Notes: generated from the sequence alone by a model not told the origin. A DNA stretch of 6,203 nucleotides from an uncultured Bacillota bacterium (GCA_949298295.1 CASFWS010000065.1:1-6203), one strand, 5' to 3'. Positions 1 through 5,509 are shown, counted from the first letter of the stretch. Program-made: numbers and translations.

Positions 1-1116
1 CTTTACGACAAACCCTTGGCCAAGGAAATCGCGACGGTTTGTTCCCTTTCGAGCTTTCCGGCCGGAATGGACGGGGAACAGGAGGGCAGCCTCGACCACG
101 GGACGATGGTTCCCCTTTTCTTCCTCAACCGGAGTTACTCCTCCTTTCGGGCCGTCCGCATCGGGGTGAGCGGCCTTTCTCTCTATGACCATTACCGGCT
201 TGGCCAGCTCATTGCCCGAGCGGTCGCAAGCCTCGGTCGCAAAGCCGTCATCATTGCCTCGGGGGACCTTTCCCATGCCCACGAGGAAGAAGGGCATGCC
301 GAGGCCGCCGAGCGCTACGAGAGGACGTTTCTCAATTGCCTCGGACGGGGGAATTTCGGGGCCCTTCTCAATTTTTCCCGCCGGGAGCTCCATCTTTCCG
401 GGGAGTGCTGCCAAAGGCCGGCTACCGTCCTAGCCGGGGCCTTCGACCGCGAAAACGTCGAAGCCAAGATCCTTTCCCGGGAAATCATGGGGGAGGTGGG
501 CCTTGCCGTCGGCTCCTTCCTTCCGAGGGGAAGCAATCCCTCCCGGGCTTATCTTGATCTTTACCTGGCCAAGGAGAAGATGCGGATTTCGACCAAGCGG
601 AGCCAATGCGATTCGGTGGCCCGCCTTGCCTACGCCGCCCTCGATTATTACGTCAATGAGCGGGGCCGCCTCCCGATTCCTTCTTGGGTTCCGTCTGCCT
701 TAAGGAACCAAAGGGCCGGCGTTTTCGTTTCCTTTTACAAGTTCGGGGCCCCGCGGGGTTGCCTCGGCACGTGCTTTGCAAGGGAAGGGAACTTGGCCAA
801 CGAAATCGTTTCCAATGCCATTGCCTCGGCTTCGAGCGATCCCCGTTACGGGGAGGTCCGGCCTGACGAGCTTCCCTACATCGAAGTCAAGGTCGACGTC
901 CTTTCCCGTCCCGAGCGGGTCAACGACCCGGCCCTCCTAAACCCCGAACGCTTCGGGCTCATCGTCGAGCACGGCGAGAAGCGCGGCGTTCTCCTTCCGC
1001 GCCTCGATGGGATTTCCAGCGCCGACGAGCAACTATCCGTCGCCCTCCGGAAGGGCCGTTTCGAGAAGGGCGAAAACTATTCGCTTTTCCGCTTCCTTAC
1101 CGCTTCGCACCGATAG
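1..1116 (+). CDS. AmmeMemoRadiSam fusion protein (MEMO1/LigB-like domain + AMMECR1 domain), 5'-truncated
   Basis: The frame is open from base 1 to a TAG stop, giving 371 residues; the true start and the first half of the LigB-like domain lie outside the window. A TTG at 16 is only an in-frame leucine codon. Residues ~1-175 resemble the C-terminal part of MEMO1/LigB-like proteins: LDHGTMVPLFFL, then VIIASGDLSH (residues ~83-92), then GECCQRPATVLAGAFD. Residues ~190-371 are an AMMECR1 domain: GVFVSFYKFGAPRGCLGT with the family signature RGCLGT (~252-257), SSDPRYGEVRPDELPYIEV, VLSRPERV and GVLLPRL. In the known AmmeMemoRadiSam system these two domains occur with a radical SAM protein and are sometimes fused. 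The partner is not in the window. The biochemical function of the system is not settled, and a LigB fold does not prove dioxygenase activity. The segment after SGDLSH looks divergent. The domain assignment is firm; the role is not. Confidence 0.87.
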   Translation, partial: LYDKPLAKEIATVCSLSSFPAGMDGEQEGSLDHGTMVPLFFLNRSYSSFRAVRIGVSGLSLYDHYRLGQLIARAVASLGRKAVIIASGDLSHAHEEEGHAEAAERYERTFLNCLGRGNFGALLNFSRRELHLSGECCQRPATVLAGAFDRENVEAKILSREIMGEVGLAVGSFLPRGSNPSRAYLDLYLAKEKMRISTKRSQCDSVARLAYAALDYYVNERGRLPIPSWVPSALRNQRAGVFVSFYKFGAPRGCLGTCFAREGNLANEIVSNAIASASSDPRYGEVRPDELPYIEVKVDVLSRPERVNDPALLNPERFGLIVEHGEKRGVLLPRLDGISSADEQLSVALRKGRFEKGENYSLFRFLTASHR

Positions 1117-1519
1117 AGAAATAGGGGCGGAGTTCCCCTTCGAGCGCCTTGCCGAGGCGCGGCTTGCCCCTTTCCGAAAAGGCCGGGAAATAGGAATACC
1201 CGTCGTCCATCAGATGATCGAGAAGGAAGAGGGGCGGGGTAACGATGACATAGCGGCCGCCCATCGTTCGCACTTTTTCCTCGAGAAAGCGAATTACGAG
1301 AGATCCAAGGCCTTTTTGCCGTAGATTTTCGAGGACGTAGATATAGATAATCTCGTAGTTTTCCGGGTCGATTTTCTTGACGAGGCCGCCGGCGAAAGGA
1401 AGGCCGTCCCTTTTTAGGAGAAGGGCCACGGCCACCTCGTCGGGGCCAATCGGCGGGCAAGAGGGGAAGAAGGCGAGGGCTTCCTTGCCGCTCCAGGGGA
1501 GAAAAACGGGCTTAACCAT
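1097..1519 (-). CDS. GNAT-family N-acetyltransferase, small
   Basis: 140 residues from an ATG at 1519 to a TAA at 1097-1099. The GNAT acetyl-CoA motif A is visible: strand beta4 (YEIIYIYVLENL, residues 55-66) runs into the pyrophosphate loop R67-Q-K-G70-L-G72, then helix SLVIRFLEEKVRTMGG, then beta5 RYVIVTP and the YSYFPAF region. GNAT enzymes transfer acetyl from acetyl-CoA to an amine; the substrate cannot be read from the sequence. A longer frame begins at an ATG at 1573, but it would run through the divergent promoter and the start of the next gene, and its extra 18 residues do not look like GNAT sequence. I therefore prefer 1519, with AAGGAA at 1531-1536 as a somewhat distant ribosome binding site. 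The protein is slightly shorter than typical GNATs. Its 3' end overlaps the convergent upstream gene by 20 bp. Confidence 0.8.
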   Translation of the reverse strand: MVKPVFLPWSGKEALAFFPSCPPIGPDEVAVALLLKRDGLPFAGGLVKKIDPENYEIIYIYVLENLRQKGLGSLVIRFLEEKVRTMGGRYVIVTPPLFLLDHLMDDGYSYFPAFSERGKPRLGKALEGELRPYFSIGAKR

Positions 1520-1536
1520 AAGGAGACAATTTCCTT
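1520..1536. repeat. 17-bp imperfect palindrome, possible operator or RBS hairpin
   Basis: AAGGAGA-CAA-TTTCCTT: 7-bp arms with one mismatch (6 of 7 pairs) around a 3-bp centre. It lies between two divergent genes, overlapping the candidate -35 of the rightward gene and the predicted transcription start and ribosome binding region of the leftward gene. In the leftward mRNA, AAGGA could pair with UCCUU next to the start codon and cover the ribosome binding site. It could be a repressor site, an RNA hairpin, or chance. Confidence 0.35.
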
Positions 1537-1550
1537 GTTCGTAGTATAAT
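1523..1550 (+). promoter_or_regulatory. Promoter of the six-helix membrane protein
   Basis: A perfect TATAAT at 1545-1550 with GAGACA at 1523-1528 as the best -35 (4 of 6 matches to TTGACA, 16-bp spacer). The expected start of transcription (~1556-1560) falls at or a few bases before the ATG at 1560, predicting a leaderless or nearly leaderless mRNA. The -10 is strong; the -35 is weak. Confidence 0.6.
1543..1548 (-). promoter_or_regulatory. -10 box of the GNAT gene, overlapping the opposite -10
   Basis: Read on the minus strand, 1548-1543 is TATACT (5 of 6 to TATAAT). Transcription would start near 1536, leaving a leader of about 17 nt before the ATG at 1519. It shares four base pairs with the rightward TATAAT. 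No convincing -35 is visible at 16-18 bp (GCTCCA at 17). Confidence 0.45.
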
Positions 1551-1559
1551 CGCAGGGCA

Positions 1560-2204
1560 ATGAATTGGAGCATCCTGAAGCAGAAGCTTCGTTATCACTA
1601 CAAGAAATACCTCGCCATCCTTTTCGCTTCCCTTGCCTGGGCTTCCCTTGTCGGGTCGATGGTCATGGAAATCGTCTGGGCCTATGGTAGCGGAGGGACG
1701 ATGGTTGACTTCAACTGGATTTGGAATCTCATTTTCTCGGCCCTCGTCTATGGGACGATTCTTGTCGGAAACATCCAGGGAACCTCGACGGCCTTTTATG
1801 GGATTCTTCTCTTCGTCTTCTCGACGGTCATCAATGCCGGAATCAACCTCTTTCTCGGGGGAATGAACATCTTCGTTTCCCTTTTTGCCGGGAATCCGCT
1901 CACGGCCGCCGTCGGGTCATTGACCATCCTTTTCACGGTCGCCACCCTCGTGACGGGCATTTTCGTCTATATACGCTGCCGGGGGTTTCTCGCCAATACC
2001 TACCCATCCTATTCCGGCCTCCGGAATTGGACGATTGCCTTCTGCCTTCTGAGCATACTTTCCTCGCTTTTCTTGCCGGTCCTCATGGGCCTTATTACCG
2101 GGTGGGATTGGACGATCATCACCTCCTCCTTTGCCGAACTCGGTGACGTTTTCATCGCCGTGGCCATCTTCTTCACCGTCAGCCGCCTGAAGTCCGAATA
2201 TTGA
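1560..2204 (+). CDS. Six-helix integral membrane protein of unknown function
   Basis: 214 residues from ATG 1560 to TGA. The N-terminus is short and basic (KQKLRYHYKKY, residues 7-17), followed by about six hydrophobic segments at ~18-40, 53-71, 77-100, 116-138, 158-180 and 188-208. The basic start suggests the N-terminus faces the cytoplasm. I recognise no family motif, no transporter signature and no catalytic residues; loops are short and no soluble domain is present. The ATG at 1560 is the only reasonable start: an in-frame TAG lies at 1542-1544, and a later Met (residue 34) would remove the first helix. There is no usable Shine-Dalgarno (AGGG at 1554-1557 is only 2 nt away), consistent with leaderless translation. 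No terminator separates it from the ATPase transcription unit downstream, so some readthrough into the riboswitch is possible. A small-molecule or ion transporter or a stress membrane protein are guesses only. Confidence 0.8.
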   Translation: MNWSILKQKLRYHYKKYLAILFASLAWASLVGSMVMEIVWAYGSGGTMVDFNWIWNLIFSALVYGTILVGNIQGTSTAFYGILLFVFSTVINAGINLFLGGMNIFVSLFAGNPLTAAVGSLTILFTVATLVTGIFVYIRCRGFLANTYPSYSGLRNWTIAFCLLSILSSLFLPVLMGLITGWDWTIITSSFAELGDVFIAVAIFFTVSRLKSEY

Positions 2205-2205
2205 C

Positions 2206-2234
2206 TTTATAGGTTCTTGTTTCTTCTCTATAAT
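2206..2234 (+). promoter_or_regulatory. Promoter of the riboswitch-ATPase unit
   Basis: A perfect TATAAT at 2229-2234 with TTTATA at 2206-2211 (4 of 6 to TTGACA, 17-bp spacer). Transcription would start near 2241, just before the first pairing strand of the aptamer, as expected for a riboswitch leader. The better -35 sequence TTGACT at 2201-2206 is 22 bp from the -10, too far for a normal promoter. Confidence 0.65.
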
Positions 2235-2243
2235 CTTTCCCGC

Positions 2244-2322
2244 GAAGGGGAGTAACGCCTCGCTTTTGCCCGTCAGGACGCCGCCAGGCCGGGCAAGAGG
2301 GGATTACCCGCGTGAGACCTTC
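2244..2322 (+). promoter_or_regulatory. yybP-ykoY riboswitch aptamer (Mn2+-sensing)
   Basis: This leader carries the conserved yybP-ykoY core: GGGGAGTA (2247-2254) at the 5' side, GTCA (2272-2275) in the long arm, and GAGACC (2314-2319) at the 3' side. Helices that can be drawn: P1 GAAGG 2244-2248 with CCTTC 2318-2322; P2 ACGC 2255-2258 with GCGT 2310-2313; a long arm CTTTTGCCCG 2263-2272 with CGGGCAAGAG 2290-2299 (10 bp, one G-U); and a small hairpin GGG-ATTA-CCC at 2300-2309. This class is known to bind Mn2+ and to switch on Mn2+-export genes, including P-type ATPases such as Lactococcus yoaB. Gene content immediately downstream fits. The assignment rests on recognised motifs and pairing, not on a covariance search. 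Confidence 0.87.
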
Positions 2323-2333
2323 CAAGTTGGAGG
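2318..2333 (+). promoter_or_regulatory. Riboswitch expression platform: SD-sequestering hairpin
   Basis: CTTCCA (2319-2324) can pair with TGGAGG (2328-2333) across an AGT loop (5 Watson-Crick pairs plus one G-U), hiding the Shine-Dalgarno GGAGG (2329-2333), which is 6 nt before the ATG at 2340. The same CTTC bases form the 3' strand of aptamer helix P1. P1 (ligand-bound) and the SD hairpin (ligand-free) therefore exclude each other, predicting translational activation by Mn2+. No U-tract terminator lies between aptamer and ATG, so control of translation is more likely than control of termination. Confidence 0.65.
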
Positions 2334-2339
2334 CTTTCT

Positions 2340-5099
2340 ATGTTGGAAAACAAAAGCGTCGACGAAGTGTTGACTTCGCTTTCGACGTCGGTCGAGAACG
2401 GCCTAAGCGAAGAGGAAGTCAAGGCTCGCCAAGCCAAGTACGGGCCCAATGCCTTGGCCGAAAAGAAGAAAAAAGGCTGGCTCATGACTTTCCTTGGCGA
2501 ATTCAAGGACCCGATGGTCATCGTCCTATTCGCTGCCGCCCTTATCTCCCTTCTCCTCGCCATCTTCTCCCCGGCCGAGGAAGGAGCTAGCGGCTTCGCG
2601 CTTTTCGAGCCCTACTTTGAGGTCATCATCATCTTCGCCGTCGTCATCTTGAACGCTGTCATCGGGACCGTTCAGGAAATGAAGGCCGAGAAAGCCCTCG
2701 AGGCCCTCAAGGAAATGTCTTCGCCGACGGCGACCGTCCGCCGGGGCGGGAGAATCCTCGACGTCAAGGCGACCGAGCTCGTCCCAGGCGACATCGTCGT
2801 CCTCGAGGAAGGTAGGACCGTCCCGGCCGATCTCCGCCTCATCAAGTCCTTTTCGATGAAAGCCGACGAGAGTTCGCTCACCGGGGAATCGGTTCCTTCC
2901 GAGAAGGATGCCGAAATCACCTTCAGCGAGGAAGTCGGGGTCGGCGACCGCGTCAACGAAGTCTTCATGTCGACTCCGGTCGTCTATGGCCGCGGGGAAG
3001 GCGTCGTCATCGCCACCGGCATGAACACCGAAATCGGCCGCATCGCCGAGATGCTCGATAGCGGCGAGGAAGAGATGACCCCGCTTCAAAAGAAGCTGGC
3101 CGGCCTTTCGAAGTTCCTTGGCTATCTGACGCTTGGCATCGTCATCGTGATGCTCGCCGTCAAGCTTATCTATAGCGGCGTTCGCGGGGTCATCGCCACC
3201 GAATGGGGCGGCGACCTCCTCGATAGCGTCTCCCTTGCCGTCGCGGCCATTCCGGAAGGCCTTCCGGCCGTCGTCACCATCGTCTTGGCCCTCGGCATGC
3301 AGAAGATGGCCAAGGTCAACACCATCGTCCGGCGCCTCGCTTCGGTCGAAACCCTTGGAGCTGTCAGTTACATCTGCTCTGACAAGACCGGTACTCTCAC
3401 CGAAAACAAGATGACCGTCGTCGGAGCCTATCTCCCTGGGAAGATGTATTCCCGCGACGAGCTCAACGACGAGCGCCTTTCGCTTCTAGCCACGGGCATG
3501 TGCCTTTGCTCCAACGCCTCGATCGAAAACGGCGTCTATGGCGATCCGACCGAGGTCGCCCTCGTGGCTTATGCCGACCGCCTCGGGATGAGCAAGCGCT
3601 CGCTCGAAGAGGCTACGCCCCGTATCAACGAATACCCTTTCGATTCCGTCCGGAAGATGATGTCGACCCTCCACGATGCCAAAGACGGGAGGGAAATCGT
3701 CTACACCAAGGGCGCGATGGACCAGATCCTGAAGCACGCGGTCGCCATCCGCGAGAGCGATGGCACCGTCCGTCCGCTTAGCGAAAAGGACGTCGAGGCG
3801 GTCAAGGCGGCTAGCAACGAAATGGCTGCCGGCGCCCTCCGGGTCCTCGCCCTAGCTTACCGTGAGGAAAAGCTCGGCACGACCAAGAAGGAAATCGCCG
3901 AGGAGAATCTTGTCTTCGTCGGCCTCGTCGGGATGGTGGATCCGCCCCGGGCGGCCGCCAAGCCGGCCGTCGCGACCCTCAAGGGGGCCGGCATCACGAC
4001 CGTGATGATTACCGGAGACCACGTCGATACGGCTTTTGCCATCGCGAAGGAACTCGGCATCTGCTCCGAGCGGAGCGAGTGCATGTCGGGCGACGAAATC
4101 GACGCCTGCACGCCGGAAGAACTCCAGAAACGGACCGAAAAGGTCCGGGTCTTTGCCCGCGTCTCGCCGGAGAACAAGGTCCAGATCGTCAAGGCCATCA
4201 AGGCCAATGGCCATATCGCGGCCATGACCGGGGACGGCGTCAACGACGCTCCCTCCCTTAAAGCAGCCGACATCGGCATCGCGATGGGTATCACCGGGAC
4301 CGACGTCGCCAAGGGAGCCGCCGACATGGTCCTCGCCGACGACAACTTTGCCTCGATTGAAAAGGCCGTCGAGGAAGGCCGGGGCATTTACGCCAACATC
4401 AAGAAAACGATTCTCTTCCTCCTCTCGAGCAACATCGGCGAGGTGGTGGCCATGTTCATCGCCGCCGTCGTCGGGCTAGACACCCCGCTTATTGCCATCC
4501 ACCTCCTTTGGGTCAACCTCGTTACCGACTCCCTCCCGGCCATTGCCCTCGGCTCCGACAAGAAGCCCGACGACATCATGCGCGATGCCCCGCGGGATCC
4601 GAAGGAGTCGCTATTTGCCCACGGGGGCTGGGCCATCATGTTCGGCTACGGCATTGTCATCGGCCTCATCACCTTGATGGCCTTCCTGATCACTCCTCTC
4701 AGCGAAGGCATTGCCCTCGACGTCACCTCTCTCAACAACTACTTTTCAACCTATCCGGAGCAACTCGAGGAATCGCAGGCGATGGCCTTCACCGTCCTTG
4801 CCTTCTCCGAACTCTTCCACATGCTCGGGATGACCAACGTCAAAAAGTCCTTTGTCTTCGTCTTCGCCGATCCGAACAAGATGCTTTGGCTCTCCTTCTT
4901 CATCGGCTTGGCTCTCCAGTTCCTCGTCGTTGAGACTCCGGGGCTCAATACCTTCTTCTCCGTCTATCCGCTTCATGATCACCCGATCGACTACCTCTGG
5001 GTGTTCCTTCTGGCCATCGTGCCGCTTGTTCTCCACGAGATCGTCGCCTTGGCCATTTGGGTCAAGAAAGTTGTCGGGCGAAGGAAGAAAGAAGCCTAG
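2340..5099 (+). CDS. P2A (SERCA-like) cation-transporting P-type ATPase, probable Mn2+/Ca2+ exporter
   Basis: 919 residues, full length for the P2A family, ATG with GGAGG 6 nt upstream. In order: N-terminal cation-ATPase domain (~3-50); M1-M2 (~55-110); actuator domain with TGES 181-184; M3-M4 with PEGLP 305-309; phosphorylation site DKTGT (Asp348); nucleotide-binding domain with KGA 457-459; DPPR 534-537; TGD 558-560; GDGVNDAP 631-638; six further membrane segments (~685-905). Residues matching the SERCA ion sites are present: Glu306 (M4), Asn698 and Glu701 (M5), Asn726, Thr729 and Asp730 (M6), Glu824 (M8). Both Ca2+-type sites therefore look intact. The protein should sit in the cytoplasmic membrane and pump cations out using ATP. 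The Mn2+ riboswitch in its leader points to Mn2+ as a physiological substrate, as for Lactococcus yoaB; motifs alone would read Ca2+. The basic tail (KKVVGRRKKEA) is cytoplasmic. An intrinsic terminator follows directly. Confidence 0.95.
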   Translation: MLENKSVDEVLTSLSTSVENGLSEEEVKARQAKYGPNALAEKKKKGWLMTFLGEFKDPMVIVLFAAALISLLLAIFSPAEEGASGFALFEPYFEVIIIFAVVILNAVIGTVQEMKAEKALEALKEMSSPTATVRRGGRILDVKATELVPGDIVVLEEGRTVPADLRLIKSFSMKADESSLTGESVPSEKDAEITFSEEVGVGDRVNEVFMSTPVVYGRGEGVVIATGMNTEIGRIAEMLDSGEEEMTPLQKKLAGLSKFLGYLTLGIVIVMLAVKLIYSGVRGVIATEWGGDLLDSVSLAVAAIPEGLPAVVTIVLALGMQKMAKVNTIVRRLASVETLGAVSYICSDKTGTLTENKMTVVGAYLPGKMYSRDELNDERLSLLATGMCLCSNASIENGVYGDPTEVALVAYADRLGMSKRSLEEATPRINEYPFDSVRKMMSTLHDAKDGREIVYTKGAMDQILKHAVAIRESDGTVRPLSEKDVEAVKAASNEMAAGALRVLALAYREEKLGTTKKEIAEENLVFVGLVGMVDPPRAAAKPAVATLKGAGITTVMITGDHVDTAFAIAKELGICSERSECMSGDEIDACTPEELQKRTEKVRVFARVSPENKVQIVKAIKANGHIAAMTGDGVNDAPSLKAADIGIAMGITGTDVAKGAADMVLADDNFASIEKAVEEGRGIYANIKKTILFLLSSNIGEVVAMFIAAVVGLDTPLIAIHLLWVNLVTDSLPAIALGSDKKPDDIMRDAPRDPKESLFAHGGWAIMFGYGIVIGLITLMAFLITPLSEGIALDVTSLNNYFSTYPEQLEESQAMAFTVLAFSELFHMLGMTNVKKSFVFVFADPNKMLWLSFFIGLALQFLVVETPGLNTFFSVYPLHDHPIDYLWVFLLAIVPLVLHEIVALAIWVKKVVGRRKKEA

Positions 5100-5106
5100 A
5101 GCTTTC

Positions 5107-5146
5107 GCGCCCCTCCTTTTCGCTCTTGAAGGGGAGGGGCGCTTTT
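5107..5146 (+). terminator. Intrinsic terminator of the ATPase gene
   Basis: GCGCCCCTCC (5107-5116) pairs perfectly with 5133-5142. The stem extends inward to 15 bp (5107-5121 with 5128-5142, two G-U pairs), with a 6-nt loop and a following TTTT at 5143-5146. It starts 7 nt after the stop codon. The U-tract is short but the stem is very stable. Confidence 0.85.
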
Positions 5147-5154
5147 ACTATATT
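5126..5154 (+). promoter_or_regulatory. Promoter of tRNA-Thr, embedded in the ATPase terminator
   Basis: TTGAAG at 5126-5131 (4 of 6 to TTGACA) and TATATT at 5149-5154 (5 of 6 to TATAAT), spacer exactly 17 bp. Transcription would start near 5161, about 3 nt before the mature tRNA 5' end. The -35 lies in the loop and downstream arm of the preceding terminator hairpin. Confidence 0.6.
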
Positions 5155-5163
5155 TATGGGGCT

Positions 5164-5239
5164 GCCGTCTTAGCTCAATCGGCAGAGCAATCGCTTCGTA
5201 AGCGATAGGTTGATGGTTCGATTCCGTTAGACGGCACCA
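5164..5239 (+). tRNA. tRNA-Thr, anticodon CGU
   Basis: A 76-nt cloverleaf. Acceptor GCCGTCT (5164-5170) pairs with AGACGGC (5229-5235); D stem GCTC/GAGC; anticodon stem ATCGC/GCGAT around loop TTCGTAA, with anticodon CGT at 5197-5199, which reads ACG; five-base variable loop; T stem GATGG/CCGTT with two wobble pairs and T-loop TTCGATT. Discriminator A at 5236 and an encoded CCA at 5237-5239. It is the only gene between its promoter and its terminator. Confidence 0.95.
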
Positions 5240-5251
5240 TCGAGGAAAAGG

Positions 5252-5273
5252 CCCCGATTTCGGTCGGGGTTTT
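5252..5273 (+). terminator. Intrinsic terminator of tRNA-Thr
   Basis: CCCCGA (5252-5257) pairs with TCGGGG (5264-5269) around TTTCGG, followed by TTTTCTTTT. The AAAAG upstream can extend the stem into the T-tract. It begins 12 nt after the tRNA CCA end. Confidence 0.85.
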
Positions 5274-5355
5274 CTTTTGCCCAGCCTTAGGTTCTCCTTT
5301 GGCTCGGGGGAAGCTGTGGCCGCCATAAAGAAAGGGAGAAAGTACGTTTTCTCTA

Positions 5356-5384
5356 TTGCCTCCCCCCGGGGATTTGCCTATAAT
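5356..5384 (+). promoter_or_regulatory. Promoter of tRNA-Val
   Basis: TTGCCT at 5356-5361 (4 of 6) and a perfect TATAAT at 5379-5384, 17-bp spacer. Transcription is expected near 5391, about 7 nt before the mature tRNA. I see no gene in the preceding spacer (5279-5355). Confidence 0.7.
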
Positions 5385-5397
5385 TGCCCTCGCGGTT

Positions 5398-5473
5398 GGG
5401 TGTTTAGCTCAGCTGGGAGAGCATCTGTTTGACGTACAGAAGGTCAGGAGTTCGATCCTCTTAGCACCCACCA
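5398..5473 (+). tRNA. tRNA-Val, anticodon GAC
   Basis: A 76-nt cloverleaf. Acceptor GGGTGTT (5398-5404) pairs with AGCACCC (5463-5469, one G-U); D stem GCTC/GAGC; anticodon stem TCTGT/ACAGA around loop TTGACGT, with anticodon GAC at 5431-5433, which reads GUC and GUU; variable loop AGGTC; T stem AGGAG/CTCTT with T-loop TTCGATC. Discriminator A at 5470, encoded CCA at 5471-5473. Confidence 0.95.
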
Positions 5474-5486
5474 ACCTTGGGCTAGG

Positions 5487-5509
5487 CGACCCCGATGGGG
5501 TCGTTTTTT
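5487..5509 (+). terminator. Intrinsic terminator of tRNA-Val
   Basis: CGACCCC (5487-5493) pairs perfectly with GGGGTCG (5497-5503) around a 3-nt loop, followed by six T (5504-5509). The last T is also the final base of the stop codon of the convergent LysR gene. On the minus strand the hairpin has no following U-tract, so it serves mainly the tRNA. Confidence 0.85.

Noticed and set aside
16..18. TTG as start of the AmmeMemoRadiSam gene
   Set aside because: The frame is open to base 1 and the protein begins mid-domain; the true start is outside the window.
1123..1160. Hairpins AGGGG/CCCCT (1123-1139) and GCGCC/GGCGC (1144-1160) as terminators for the convergent genes
   Set aside because: Short stems without a T-tract on either strand, inside GNAT coding sequence.
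1520..1573. Longer GNAT protein starting at ATG 1573
   Set aside because: It would overlap the start of the divergent gene and both -10 boxes, has no proper SD, and the extra residues do not fit a GNAT N-terminus.
2201..2234. TTGACT with TATAAT as the ATPase promoter
   Set aside because: The spacer is 22 bp, too long for a normal sigma-70-type promoter; TTTATA at 17 bp is the better partner.
2526..3089. Long minus-strand open frame opposite the ATPase (also 3857-4387 and others)
   Set aside because: Low-complexity shadow frames created by codon bias in the clearly real ATPase gene; no domain, no SD.
5096..5326. Minus-strand open frame across the tRNA-Thr region
   Set aside because: It crosses a terminator and a complete tRNA; not coding.
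5336..5353. Inverted repeat GAGAAA / TTTCTC just upstream of the tRNA-Val -35
   Set aside because: Six weak A/T-rich pairs in a purine-rich stretch; likely chance, no T-tract and no known operator match.
5398..5473. tRNA 3' end as an integration (att) site
   Set aside because: No direct repeat of the tRNA 3' end and no integrase in the window.
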